Shown: positions 25,378 to 38,046, numbered from the stretch's first letter. The stretch is DNA of 64,000 nucleotides from Varroa destructor (GCF_002443255.2 NW_019211454.1:6531440-6595439), one strand, 5' to 3'. The notes: a model not told the origin generated them from the letters alone. A program made the numbers and translations.

Positions 25378-25918
25378 GTGTCAGCAGCAGCAACTAATGC
25401 TGGTGTCGTTCGTTCTCCTCCGCTCCTTAGAATGCCCCATCTCATCCCCGTGTCATCTGATGCTATGCCATTGATGCTGCTAAGTGCCAGTTCTAATAAA
25501 GACCTATTCTTCTTCAGTCGTTTTCGTCGAATAAAATTATCGTACTTGTTCGCCCTACCAGCTCCCTCATTGTTCCTTGCCTTGCATTTGTTATGGCTAT
25601 GAGACGATGCTCCTTGCCGTCACTGTGCTTTTCTCATACATGTCCGCCAGCGCTCCACTCATCCAGTTGCCTAGGGGTATCCTATATCGCATATCCTGTT
25701 CGCCTTTCTTCTTAAGCCCATCTATGAGTTCTGTTGGCTGTTACTTTCTTCCTCAACGAGTTCCCACTACTACCTCTGTAGAAGCCCCCCGCTGCCCCAG
25801 CTCGCTTGGATCTAGTTCTTGGATAGGTTCTATCCTGCTATATATATATATATATATCTATGCTGATGCTGCTACTCACCCTTTACTGGCGCAGCTCGTC
25901 AACGTTTTTCGGTGTAGT
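25378..25918 (+). pseudogene. Possible second Gypsy-like gag/protease remnant
   Basis: One plus frame runs from 25378 past a single TGA (25600-25602) to a TAG at 25672-25674. Just after the TGA it reads DDAPCRHCAFLIHVRQRSTH, with Cys/His spacing suggestive of the paired knuckles of Gypsy Gag after losses. In the same frame about 90 codons later, FTGAARQRFSV at 25882-25914 resembles the DTGAA block of a protease with the catalytic Asp missing. Order, spacing and strand mirror the fragment at 18.6-18.9 kb. Each motif alone is weak. A (TA)n run at 25839-25857 lies between them. Confidence 0.28.
25839..25857. repeat. (TA)n microsatellite, 19 bp
   Basis: This is a perfect TA dinucleotide run inside the C/T-rich patch, so it probably arose after the surrounding sequence stopped being selected. 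Confidence 0.9.
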
Positions 25919-25921
25919 TGA

Positions 25922-27759
25922 TTCGTAAGCAGAAACTCTCATCGGGTCGGCGAACATTCTTTCTTTTCATTCCATTACCATATGTTCGCCTGGCCGGACC
26001 TCCGTCCGTCTGTTTAGGCTGTGCCTTTTATGGCCTACGCCACTTACTGGTTCTTTCGGTTCCACCGATCTCAAGAGGTGACACCACTTTGCTGAGGAGC
26101 GCGACAGCGATATAGTGACTAAGAAAAATCTGTGACAAAGTGAGTTGCTCCTAGACTCCGGGCGCAAAATAATAGTAGCGAATTATACGCAACACGGGAT
26201 CGAATGAAATATGCGTCATCATGGAATGAACAGGCGAACCGTTGGCATACGGCACGGGAAATTCTATGATGCCGTGTGGCCGAGCGACTATAGGATACTC
26301 GAGAGATAGAGAAAATCTACCAACACCGGCGAAGCAGGGGAGAGAATTGTAAATGCATGTTACATTGACTTTAGACCTTGCAGCCGGTACGCCGATACAA
26401 GATGACGCGAACGCATGAAAGATGCAGAAGGCGGGGAAAGACCCATGTCTTCTTGCAGCCGCCAAAACCGAATGTAAACGAGCTATCACTTAGACACTGT
26501 AACAAAGGGCGAGGCGAACGACAACAGCATAAACGGGACGAAAGCCATCAGAGGGGCTCAATCCGCTCATCACCTACATTTCGTAGTTGATAAAAGTAGA
26601 AAGATGCGGAGCGGGAACCATCATATGTCATTATTATCCACATCCACACCTCACGTTGACTTGGTGACCGCAGAACCAAAACATTTCAAAAAAATAAGCC
26701 AACAGTGGATACATAGTGCAAAAGATGGTAGTAATTTCAGCGATAACATGCAATGAAAATTACCTGGCCGTCGCCCAATGAATCGCTTCTACGGGAAACA
26801 ACATTAACCAAATAAGACGTCACAGTAAAGGCAATGGCTCCACCATGCGGCGTACGCAGCCGACCTTGCTTTGTTACTAATCGATGTGTGTACATACTAA
26901 AAGGTTAAAATTAAATTAACCAATGGGCTAATATAGATTTGATCCATGCTGAGCCGCTTTTTCTGCTAAACCATGAATCATTTCAAGTATAAGTGAGGCC
27001 TAGTAAAGGGTCTTCATAGACGAAACTATACTGAAATCCAACTCTCTTATAGAAACTTAAAAATGTCCCATACGACATTGTTATACGATAATTTTTCGTA
27101 AAATTTACAAAATTATAATTCATCCGAAAATGTATCGATTCTAAAATACATAAAATTTATTTGAATAAGGTTTCTTCGTACGTGTCATAGATAGTCGTAA
27201 TCATTTGCGAGTGCTCCAACTCGGTAGTGCGTATTGTCTATACTCAACCTCTTGTCTTTTAGCAGCCATTGCTCATTAAAGACCGACCGAAAAAAAGACG
27301 TATCTAATTAAGAGAAGGTACGCATCGTAAAGTAAACCGCTAAGTCAAACACTTGTGTGCACATCGTCACACGAAAAACTGGACATGTTTCGTAGTACAG
27401 AGCCCTGTGTCATAGAAGGCACTGGCTATGATTTTGCTAAGCCAAACAGCCTTTGAAATAGAAGCAAGAAATTAATGGCAATCGCAAAAAGTGCTTACAA
27501 AGAGGACGCTAACAGAAGTTGCGATCGGGAATGAAAGGGTTAATTGGACGTGTACAAAGGAACAGCGTTTTCTTGGGGGGTAACGTGATGGGGTGCTGTA
27601 AATAGGTGCACGTTGCGGCTGGCATGAGGCGAGGATCGATACCGAAAAGCTTCCATCGCTGTTGTTTTTGTTAATGTCACTCCCCTTAAAGAAAACGACG
27701 ACAAAAGAGCTGCCAGCACGTTTGGGATACAGAAAACAGTGAGCTTTTGTAGAAATTAA
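25922..27759. other. Non-coding stretch, no gene recognised
   Basis: A minus frame of 112 codons (26151-26489) and a plus frame of 70 codons overlap, so at most one could be real; neither has a motif. From 26640 to 27470 the sequence is AT-rich with no long frame. A 98-codon minus frame (27472-27768) is unsupported. Confidence 0.5.
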
Positions 27760-28287
27760 GGCGAACAACAGCTAAAGGAAAGTCGAGTGAAGAGATTCTC
27801 ATTGTGCTTTCCGAGCACCGGCAACTGGAAAACTCCGAATCTGACGTGGGAGACGAGTCAGAACTTAGACAACGACTACGACTGCTATCTCCTTCAGTTT
27901 TTCTGCGTCAGTTTTTTGAGACGGTTTTCCACCGTTTCAGCTCTACACGTTGCTAATCTTCGGACAACTCTTATGTGCGTATGTTCATTCGTTCGCTCGT
28001 ATCTCATGCTACTGCTTTTCCTCACAACAATGTCCGATATCTTCCTCGTTCTATTTCTCATTCTGCGAGACTGTGACCGCCCTCAACTAGAAGGGCCGGG
28101 TGCCCGTGTAGCGCACTTATATGATGAGGGCAGGGGCACATACAGACTTATACGGGGAGATTCTGGTGCAGAGAACGCCGACGAAGATCTGGATGGATCT
28201 GCTGATTTCCCAAACTACCACCGCCTCATGTTTCAACCGTTACCACGACCACCAGAACTCATGCTGCTGGAGTCTCGGCATCGCTAG
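27760..28287 (+). other. Longest open frame in the window, unassigned
   Basis: There are 175 codons between stops, the longest uninterrupted frame here, but with no good ATG start. The second half reads like soluble protein with an acidic patch (GDSGAENADEDLDG), and the middle is hydrophobic. In the first 200 nt a second frame (27753-27953) is also open and charged. Possible acceptors are tccaccgtttcag (about 27939) and ctcattctgcgag (about 28069). From composition, one frame of about this length is expected by chance in 64 kb, so this cannot be called a gene. DSGA might hint at a protease, but there is no supporting strand pattern. Confidence 0.2.
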
Positions 28288-28377
28288 TAGTGACAGTATC
28301 GCGGACTGTTGTATAGCTTTTATACCTCAGAAAAGTGGGTTAATCAGATCATCATCCCGCACCGCGTCTCTTTGTAG

Positions 28378-28458
28378 CTCGCAACGAAGGAGAAAGCGCA
28401 GCCAAGAAGAGCAGAGGCAGGCACAGAGCAGCTGGCGGCACTGCTAATGGAAAACCAG
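28378..28458 (+). CDS. Candidate internal exon, 27 codons
   Basis: This is an 81-nt segment bounded by an acceptor (gcgtctctttgtag, ending 28377) and a donor (CCAG then GTAGGA from 28459), phase 0 at both ends. It encodes a charged, helix-forming peptide beginning LATKEKAQPRRAEAGTEQ. The reading stays open for some distance beyond the donor. The long frame at 27760-28287 lies just upstream, but no donor in it gives an obvious join. The protein family is unknown. Confidence 0.2.
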
Positions 28459-30605
28459 GTAGGACTTTCCATGGGCGAGTCGTACAGGATCCTCATGTTG
28501 CATTTATGTTCTGATAACCCACGGCAACTCATCATAATAACAATAGCACCTAGACGAAGAGAGTTTTCGGCTTTGTTGATTTAGTAAAGCTCGACAGAAT
28601 AGCAAACTATAATAGGTGGTTAGGAAGGAAAGATTGAACTGGTCAGGATGTCGCGAGCTGCAAACCTAGACGTTAGCTCGGCTACATAATGGTGTTCGTT
28701 GTAGCTCCTCTTGTGCCCTTGTCGTGCTATGAATTTCTGAAATACTTATAAACACCTTAGTACCTAAGATCGGCCAATATCGTCACGTAGACCAAGTTTT
28801 TCTGTCGAAGAAGCTACAAGGAGTTTAACCGCGATGTACGGCCATTCATTTGGGTCCTCTTTCTTATGACGCAACCGTCTCGAAGATGCAGTCAGTTTAA
28901 AACTATACTAAAGTCCTAATTAGGTTGGCTCTGGAAATTAGGGGTCAACATTTGCAATGCTGTCATCTCCTGAAATCGAAAACATCTGAGGGCGTGCTTT
29001 AAATAGCAAGCGAGCTAAAATTAATCAAACTGGAAAATATTTAAAGGTGTTGCTTTCGCCGATGGAATTCACTGTGCCGTTAACATATATTTTATGTAAC
29101 TGTAACGTGTGACCATATCGTGCTTAAACAACAGATTCTGAACTATTCGATTAGGTGGCCAAACCATTTTTTTGCTAAATGACTATAACAAAAACTATAT
29201 TAAATAAAATTACAATTAGTAATGCTACCGTTATTGTATATAAAATAAATTTACTACTTATCAATATCAATTAAATCTCATTTAAGCAATGCTGGTAGAA
29301 ATCCATTGGTGTTTCTATAGCAATACCTCTGCAGTTATCCAAATGTGGCCCTCGTTGGTTCTTCTCGTCCCGTCCGGCTGCCATCCCTTCTCAATCTTTT
29401 CGTTTCGACCGTATTTAGCTTTACCTCTTCGTTGAAATAGCATCGTCGTCTCTTCTTGCGTCTTTTTATTAAGCCTTTTTATTAAAGGGAGGCCCTCATC
29501 TTCCGAAATTTGCTGCCGACGCGACTGGCGTCACCGCCACGCGTCCACTGTCGTAGACGCTCTGCAGGTCTAGTTTTGCTCTTGATCCTGCTTTACTTTA
29601 AGTCCTGGTTTCTCCTCTAACCAACAGCTTACCCCCAGTAGGCAATAGCTAAAACTAGCCCTGTGCTGTCCTCATACTTCAGTTTAACCCTGTTTTAGGC
29701 TCCACTGTTTCGTCCTATCTTTTTATCTTGTTCAGGCGGCAGGCAGATCTACTTGTCCCCGGGTGATTCCTACGCTCGCTGGTGCCGCTAGCCTCGTTAA
29801 CTTCTTCAGACGCTTTCTCTCCGTCTTATCCTTGCGTCCACACTCAGTTGCTCTGACTGCTCTTTCCTTGGCACGAACTTCATAAAGCCCCCCGCCTTCT
29901 GAGCGGCGCAGCATCAACAACGATGGATTTCGGGCTTAATATTTATTACATGCATCTTAGCGAAAGCGAGAACAGCAGTGGCAGCCAGTCAGTCCATCAG
30001 ACCCAAGCTATAAGCCTTTCACTCGAGCGCGATCGGTGTAGGCTGTCCACACAACTTTATTTTGAAAAAGCAATAATCCTTCGGGCTCCGCTTTCAGAGC
30101 TGACGGTGCAACCCTCGCAACAGCAAATTGAAAACTTTATTGCCATCCCACAATCCTCCTTAACTTTTAACTTGTGAAAAGTCGCATCTTATCGAAATGA
30201 AACTTACGATGTTTCCTTGGTTACCCACCACCTTACCAATTTAAATTGCTTATGTATTGTAACGGGTGTAACCAGATTCCATAATATGTGAGCAGCTTTT
30301 AATAGTAATTCAATGGTGCCTAAGTACGTAAGTGGTTTTTATCACCTAAAATACGTAAGTTAATTTATGGACAAAGAACTAACCTATTTACTACTGTGAC
30401 ACGAGTAACGGAAACATTGTAGCATCGTACGTGGACAGAGAATAGTTTCGAAGCGGCAACAATTGCTAATTCAATTACACTGATGGTACCGAGAGACCTC
30501 GGTCACCATCTTCGAAACGCAGATGGAAATGTGGTACGCGTACAAATCAAAATGCCCACCATAGGTTCTTCTAAGACTTACGATAATACATTGCGAAACA
30601 GCAAG

Positions 30606-30607
<2 letters not shown>

Positions 30608-30646
<39 letters not shown>
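30608..30646. repeat. (TA)n microsatellite, 39 bp
   Basis: This is a perfect alternating AT run, and one of two long TA arrays within 350 bp. Such tracts can extrude cruciforms and often differ in length between individuals. Confidence 0.95.
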
Positions 30647-30649
<3 letters not shown>

Positions 30650-30902
30650 TAATGTTTTACGACTAAAATGTCCTACATGAAAGCAATATGACGACATGCA
30701 ACAAGTGGCGTTTCAGTTTAGCACCTAACTGCTAAGCGTCGGCGTAAAAGAAGCAGTGGGACAAACGGGACCATTAGTAGTCCGAGACATGTTGGACCAC
30801 GTTCTGCAAGACCTCCTTCTGTTAGCTCGGTCATAGACCGCGTTCTTATTACTCCTGTTTAGAATGCTTGACGGAAATGCAAGACGGAAGCAGGGTCGTT
30901 TG

Positions 30903-30904
<2 letters not shown>

Positions 30905-30956
<52 letters not shown>
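30905..30956. repeat. (TA)n microsatellite, 52 bp
   Basis: This is a perfect alternating AT run, the longest simple repeat in the window, 258 bp after the 39-bp array. Array length may be misestimated by the assembly. Confidence 0.95.
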
Positions 30957-30958
<2 letters not shown>

Positions 30959-31833
30959 AAATTCGAAAGGAATACTTCTTTTCAGCGGACTGTATGACGG
31001 AATGCAAGGGCGTTGCGGCTTTCGGGTATTATCTAGTTTTTGTTTTATTGATAATTAAATTAAGAATTAGTAATCCCATTTGTAGCTAATGGAGAGTTGG
31101 TCTTCACTTGGTGTAGAACTTTTGAAAAATCAGGTTTGTAAAATATTTGAATATAGATTATTGGTGCCGTTGTTAACAGATGATTTGGTCGGCGACTACT
31201 TTTGCCTGACCAACCGCTGTTAATTTTGTCGTAAATACTACTTTTAATGATACTTTGCTTAATTGCACCCTTTTTTTTAGCTACTGAAACGATAAAATTA
31301 TCATTTCTGCAGCGGCGACGATTTAATCCTTCCTTATACCTCATAACTGATTGGCAACTTTATTGTCAGAACCTCTCCAAGTACTTCACATTGTCACTTG
31401 CCAGAAAACCAAATTAACCATCTAAAAACGGTCTTGCAGCATCTGTCTATTACAGAAGAACTCGAAAATTAAATGCATTGATAGCTAGGATGTCCAGGAA
31501 ATTTCGCTTCTGCGAATATTTCACCAAGGTTTTCCCCTTGTCTGCAGCCTGTATATTGTCGTCGCACATTTTTCCAGCGTAAAAAAACGACAAACATATC
31601 TGTAATGCAAGCTTTCAAGCAGAGGTTCGGAACGGCCGCTGCAGAAACGAGTCCAGGCGACACAAAGAATTTGTTCTGATGTTGACGGCCGAAGCTCGTT
31701 ATCGGGAAGTCCTCTTCATTCGTCACTAAGATGTAACACTAGTGCCAACAATCGTCAACAGGCCCGCCGTGGCTGCCCAGCAGCTTTCTGAGCGCTAATG
31801 CCGCTAACAATCAGTCATGCCTCGTGTATTTGA

Positions 31834-32352
31834 ATGCTTACGAAATGCGCAGACAACCAAGCAGTAATTTTGCGGAATCATCGGTGGGTTGGTCGAAATA
31901 TGCGCAAGCAAAGATCGTCGTCCTTGACTTTTGCCGTTCGCCCTTTGCGAAAGATAGTACACAGTATTATCGACACTTGCAGTCGCACTAGTCATAGTAG
32001 ACCCATGACTTTATCGCTATTACCTCGTACAGCTGGTGCTAAGGATTAACAGTGACAGCAGCGGCGGCCGAAGAACTTTCAAAGACGGCCCGAATTGTGC
32101 ATTGCATTAGCTATATATTACCCCATGTATTCACGCAATACTCTCGAAGCCTTGGCTGGCACAGCTGTTAGGTACAAGGTTGTCGGATTTGACTGGAACC
32201 ATCTGATTCTGGCTTCACCATCCTATGCTATGGAGCTCCTAGCTACAGGTAGAATGTTTGAAATTTTTAATTTAAACATTCTTTCAGTATCTTTCCATTT
32301 TCGTCTGCTTATCACAATCGCTGTTACATTACATTATAACGCCAATCGTTAG
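31834..32352 (+). CDS. Candidate small gene with a 39-nt intron-like segment
   Basis: One plus frame is open from an ATG at 31834 to 32352, except for two close stops (TAA 32047-32049, TGA 32053-32055). The second half contains an AT-rich segment at 32249-32287 that begins GTAGAA after ACAG and ends attctttcag. It looks like a very short intron of 39 nt and keeps the frame if removed; the segment also folds on itself (AGAATGTTT with AAACATTCT). The first half is basic (RNHRWVGRNMRKQR); the second is mixed with a hydrophobic end (RLLITIAVTL). No domain is recognised. The two stops mean the halves would need another intron, or are unrelated. Confidence 0.22.
32249..32287 (+). other. 39-nt AT-rich GT-AG segment, possible mini-intron
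   Basis: The segment has donor GTAGAA after CAG and acceptor TTCTTTCAG, about three-quarters A+T, sitting in GC-richer open frame on both sides. Its ends pair over 9 bp (32251-32259 with 32273-32281). At 39 nt it is shorter than most animal introns, so splicing is uncertain. Confidence 0.3.
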
Positions 32353-33185
32353 CCGTCGATCATTCGGTAGTGATCCAAAGTCGAAATATCGGTACGCCTG
32401 TGTCTGTTAGCCTGGTGCATATATAGTACGCGCTTTTTCAGCTGATAAAAATATAACTTCTTAGTTTAATCATAATAACAAATTATTACCGTTTGTCCTT
32501 ACCAGTATTCTCTATGACGTTCTCCTATCTCGCAACCGATCTTTGATGCGTCCTGTCAAAGATTTGTAGCTTTAGTGTCGCAAAACTAGCTTGGCTACAG
32601 ACCCTATCTACCGTCAAGGCCGACTTACGACTAAACGCGAATCGTGTTCCCGCAAGCTATTTATTCCTGTCTTCGTTTCAAACTGATAGCTGCTCTATGT
32701 ACCACTTCTCGATAGCCGCAACGTTTCTGTGTATGAACTTGTCATTGAAGTTGTGCGTTGTCCGATACCGAAGAGGGTTTTGAGAGACAAAGAGCAACGT
32801 ATCATCGTATTGTTCGCTTAATTCACAGGAAACTTAAACTACTAATTTCTGATAAAATATAAGGTGCCTGACGATAGTTGTGAGTGGTCTCTCAGGTTGT
32901 CGCCTATTTTGCAAACTGTTCGTCGGCCATCCTCCTTTGAATTTGCCTTTAAGCTGTCCCATCGACCTGATACATGCAAGTAATAAGTGATACGTTTGAT
33001 CAGTCCCCCGATTTTAGCGCTCCCATTGTACATAGCACTAATATTCCGAGATAGTTTTATCCGTATGCTTGGTAACATCAAAATCAAAATAGACAGGTTG
33101 CCGAAACTTTTTTAGCTATTCTTTTTTAAGCTGGAATACTATCTGTGTAGCATCAATAACCTTAGAATAAATTATGCTTTCAATC

Positions 33186-33325
33186 AATGAACAAACAGTG
33201 CAAAAGTGAAAAGAAAGAAAAAACGTGAAGACGAATAGGGGACGAAAAGGAGAGTGAAGCTAGTTGCCGAAAAGACGAAAACGCGTTAGAAAGAGAAAGA
33301 AAACCCATAGAAAAAGGAAGAAAAC
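33186..33325. other. Purine-rich tract
   Basis: About 140 nt of the plus strand are dominated by A and G (gaaaagaaagaaaaaa, gaaagagaaagaaaa and similar), so the minus strand is a long pyrimidine tract. It could act as a splice acceptor tract on the minus strand or form triplex DNA; no exon follows clearly. Confidence 0.5.
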
Positions 33326-36011
33326 GCCCACTGGGTCCAATAAGAACGGCATCAATCGTGCGCGTTATAAAACTGTGCGTGGGCTCTGTCATAAAAAAAA
33401 AACTGTTCAGGTTCTCTGAAGGACATCCACGGAGTTGTCTCGCCAATTTCAAGCACTGAACTTATAGCTAGCTTAAGGCTGTTCAAAAAAAGGGTTTGAA
33501 AATCGACATATTCTCCGTGAAACAGCAGTAGGCACAACTGCTCGGACTGATGACATCTGTCGTCGCCGTCCTCCTTGACACCTGCAGTAGGTGTACAGAG
33601 GGCTCAGATAAAAATCTAGAATATTTTTAATTACTGTAAAGTACAATAGGTTGACTGGACTGGCTAGAGTCTGTCGTCAAAGCAAATTTTACTAGTCCAT
33701 CCGCTGATGCCGCTCAAAACGCATGTTATAAGGGTAAGGGGGCTTAAAATATGGAGAATTTCTATAAAAACGCTTGTGCGACAACAATTCACTGGTAAAA
33801 AAATCTGCGGTAGCCGTTGTGGTTAGGAGCTGCGTTGTTAAATTTTCTAAAAGAAAAGGAGGGCATTTTACCGATATGCCTGCATTAAAGCTGGACAATT
33901 AACAAAAAAAAAGGTAATCAGACTCTTTACAGACAATGCTGGATACATTATTTCCCTTACATAACAGTGTATATGATCAGTAAAAATCTAAAGGGAATAT
34001 GGGCCTAAAACGAAAAACGAGAATGATCTATTTGAGCAGCTGCAAATAGGATATTATTTTTCTATAGAGCAAAAGTAATCAGCTAACATATCCAATATTT
34101 AATTGACTGACTACTTGAAAATTTGTTTTCAGGTTTTCTGTCTTATCGCTTTCCATTCTTCCCAAGGCATGTGTGAATGCAGTACACTGTCCTCGCTTTT
34201 TGATTTCCCTAACACCTCATAGACGGTGCGTTTGTTGCATTTGACTAGATCCCTGCTAGTGCCTTCATTACAATCGGTTCCGTGTTTAGTCACTCCTCGG
34301 CACTAATACCATTTTCATCGCCGCCAAACATAAAGGGTCTTTCTGGACAAATCGAGCCATCCTGTTCACAGATCTTGGCACCCATGGACCGAAAAGGAAG
34401 GCGGCAGTAGAGGATATGCTCTGTAATAAAAGGGCGTTTAGACAGAGGGCACGCAAGGCTCAGGTTAAACGGGGAATATACATCTCTATAAGGAAAGGAT
34501 ACTCGCAAAAAGCTCTCAGGTTACAGTAACAGCTGGAAGGCACTCCGATGGCTAGGACAGGAAAAATAGAATCCAGGAGCAAAAGAAGGTAAGGGAAACA
34601 GTTAACTCTTGGCTAACTGTTCCAAATTCTAGAATACCTTGATAGCTCTAGATAGACGGGCGGACACGGCCGATGTCATCGAAGACATGCTGGTGCTTGA
34701 GTGAATTCTGCAGGCCACAGGCCGCCGAGCAGGCGTTGGGTCCTGTCTGGTTCGACTGGATCCCTTACGCCTGAGGAAGGACAACTGATCATCTAAAAAC
34801 AATTTTCACGTAGAGCCATAGCGAAGCCTTGTACCTCATCCACACTCTACGTCCCTATTGCGCCACTAGCTACTAGCGACGTGAATAAGGGCCGACGACA
34901 GCGACAGTGGCAATAACAACAGCAGTAAGTGTTACATCCTTTTCGCAGTGCCCTCAGGAGTTCAAGCGCATCAAGGCTGATACCTTTATTGCACAGCTGT
35001 AATGTCTGCGCAGGTCTGAAAGCGGTTTCGGATCGTTCGGTTCCTTCACATAGATATCCTGGGGTGTAATCTTACAAGGCAGTGATTAATAGGCAAAAGC
35101 ATGAGTAACACGGATGCTGACGATGTGGAGATAAACTTAATTTAATTTCAAAACTTAGAATATTGTGGCGAGAACATATTTACCATATGTATATACAATT
35201 ACCCTAATTGTCTTCTGAACAGCGTAATTTTATCTCATCAATCAGTGAGGAAGCCTATTGGACATGGTTGTCTACATACTATAGCTCCAGACATGCAATA
35301 ATGCAGGGAAGACTTACTTATTTAAATATTAAACTTCGATACCTAACCTGTCCGCCTTGCATATTTATCATCGACCTGTTTTTCACGCCTTTCTTTGCTA
35401 AATGCTAAAATGGATCATGAAAGATGCCCATGAGATAGCCACAATGAGGCTGGTTTTGCCACCCTTGGGGAGCCCAATCGCAAGCGCCTTTTAGACGCTC
35501 CGTTTTGCAATACCTTTATTGCAGGCTCTTGTTGGGCCTGTTTCCCGCAGCACCGCCAAGTGGACTCCCAACTATGCCCTGCTGCCTGCCCCTTCTTGTT
35601 TCTTTGTCGGCTTATTCTCTTCATCGCTAAACAGCATAAGAAGTGGTGAGAACTCCATAATACTTTGGGGTTTTGCTTTACGTGGTGGCATCGCTTTTAA
35701 TTTCGTACACAGGCTAACGTTCTGTGCATCTCAAGGAAATTGATATGCACAAATAAAATCCGCCTCGCATTATGGCTGTTCCTGTCGGTGGGACAGAACA
35801 GTCCTGAAGAAGTATAGTGACATTACTATGGATGATGTACGTGTTTCACGCCGCTAACGAATCCAATCGACAAAGCAACAACGGCACGGAAGGAGGCGAA
35901 CCATCTTAGATCTTCTGTAAAGAACGAAGAACGCTCAACGGAAGAAAAGCAGAACGAGCAGTTAACGTAGAAGTAGTCATTACACAATGAGTAGAATATC
36001 GTCAGTGTTTA

Positions 36012-36039
36012 TTCTGGCCCGTTCTTAAACGGGCCAGAA
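36012..36039. repeat. Perfect hairpin, 12-bp arms, 4-nt loop
   Basis: TTCTGGCCCGTT (36012-36023) and AACGGGCCAGAA (36028-36039) pair exactly around CTTA. The stem is GC-rich (GGCCCG) in an AT-rich setting. It is followed by a short A run on the plus strand. It does not match the histone 3' stem-loop consensus. Confidence 0.85.
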
Positions 36040-38046
36040 AAAAGTAACAAGAACAGGGGAAGACCCTCTAGGTTCCCATCTTTTGCTAGCTGCCCCTAGG
36101 ACAAAAGCAAGCGTTCCTATCCAGATATTCTCTGTTAAATTTCTGTGAGTTTGTTAGAGTGATGCTTACAGGTGCTCACTCCACACAATCGGAACCGTCC
36201 TGCTGCTATTTTTACCTTAGACAATACCGGAAGGTATTGGGCGGCCGCGATGATCAAAGGAAAAGGGATGGTCACGAGAGAAAAACCTGGAAGCCTTCTC
36301 TGTAAATTCCCTTCAAGAAGAAAAAGGTCCCTCAAGCGTAGTTAACTTTACTAAACTGCACTGGTGACGGGGAAGGCAAATCAGTTTTGTGCGAATGTGT
36401 CTATGTGCATTTGTACTATTATGTAGGTGTACGTATGAGGCGAACGGATTATTTATTATGAGAACAATGTTGTATACGCTGGTAACTCTACATAGGCGAT
36501 TGGCGGGGGCCCATGACCGAGAGAACTCCTGTAAAGGAAAGGTTGCGATAACAACGACAAAGAATAGCTAACGGAAATGAATCTAGTTTAGCTGGAATCG
36601 GCTCTTAGTACTGAAGTACTGCGCCGCAGGCCAAATTGGTTGAGAATGGAACTTCGCCATACCCGGAATATTGGAGAACTCCTAGTCATTTCTCTGAGCT
36701 CGGTTTAGTGGCTTCATGCGTATTTTTGCTCGATGAGTTACTGGACAGTGCCGGTGAAAATGAAAAAAAAAAAGTAGTAAACGTTAGCTATACACTTCCA
36801 TTCGACAAACTTATTTGTACCAAATAATAGTAATTTGCTACAAAGTGCCTCGAGGCAGATCGTGACAAATGAGAAAATTGCTACTCGACAAAGTCTCGTT
36901 TGCGGTACATGATGCACGATAGCATTAAAATGTTAAATATCGCTTTTTAATTCGTTTGGTTTTGCGACGTAAGAGCTACCGGTCGGAGTAAGTCTGCTTC
37001 TGTAATAGTCTACTTGCTAGATACCTGCAGTGCCGATTAGCAGAAATCGTCCTTCTTTAAAAAAAACTATAACTTAAAATATTATTTTAAGCTTAGCAGC
37101 ACCTTGCTCTTATAGGTGTACGGGAATTTTAGGCGGGAACGAAAACATGGGCATATACAAATAAAGGCTTTTGCTTTTAGACGTCTTTTGATTCATGTTA
37201 ATGATTTGATATACTGGATTTAAACTATAGAGAATTAAACTTTCTTTGTCCTCTATTCACGTATTTCAAACTAATACTAATGCCTCTTGAAGTTTCAATA
37301 TTTACGTCGAGTGCCGCCTTAATTAATTAATGCTGCAGGTAGCTGAATTCTAGCAAAAAAACGAAATCTGCCTGGGTCATTAAAATGTTTTCTGATGCGG
37401 TATGGAAAATTTACTCACGAACGATCTGGCACGCCCGGTTACGTTTCCGAAAATATGTCCTGAAACCCAAATGTAGGACTATCGTTAAGCTCAAGAGGTG
37501 CTCATACTTCGTTATTATTGAGTATACCATTGAACAAAGAACGACTACTCTTTAAGCGCGATTCTGCGGGGAAACCCTTGTAAGGCTCGAACAACTTACT
37601 GTATTATACTGAAACCTGGAAGGCGGTATGAGTTCTTCGGAGTACCATCTGCGCCACCTTTGCTTTAGGATACGTGTAGGACCCTAAAGCGGACAACGAC
37701 TTCTACGTCGTCTTTGACAAAGTAGCTTTTCGCATGATGTTGTCGAGGAAAGCCAAGCCAGCAATCCAAAACTTTTCTAACATAACTAAGCTTTTTACGA
37801 CTTATTCGGCCGTCGCCCCATGTAGGTTTCTGTGATGCGCCAGATCTTGCCGCGCTGCATTTAATACTGCAAAATAAAGGGTCCTATGCTTAACCTTACC
37901 TAGTTCTCCGGGCGCGCGGAAGTTATACCTTGCTATCTGTGGTTTGCCAATTTTCACCATATGTGCTTAGAACTGGCTGTGACCAGTCAGGATTTGGGTC
38001 GCGTGATGCGAATGTGCTTCCAAATTATATCTCGGTGTTCGGATAA

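Larger units (their letters stand above)
28459..31833. other. Non-coding stretch with C/T patch and (TA)n arrays
   Basis: 29340-29920 is C/T-rich on the plus strand, with imperfect duplication of CTTTTTATTAA near 29461-29486, but no domain motif was found. 29923-30177 holds an ATG frame of 84 codons without motif. The rest is AT-rich and includes the two TA arrays listed separately. Minus frames at 31060-31344 and 31469-31726 are unsupported. Confidence 0.5.
32353..37960. other. Non-coding stretch, no gene recognised
   Basis: Only short frames (60-90 codons) occur on both strands. Recognisable structure is limited to a purine-rich tract at 33186-33325, an imperfect hairpin at about 34597-34624, a perfect 12-bp hairpin at 36012-36039 and scattered A or T runs. 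Most of 36.8-37.6 kb is AT-rich with nothing of note. Confidence 0.6.

Noticed and set aside
28138..28200. GDSGAENADED reading, resembling a protease DSGA
   Set aside because: Residues before it are polar rather than the hydrophobic strand required, and Asp-Ser-Gly triplets are common by chance.
35101..35144. DADDVEINLI reading, resembling the RT catalytic YADD
   Set aside because: The frame is only about 19 codons between stops and lacks the hydrophobic residues and other RT blocks that surround a real motif.
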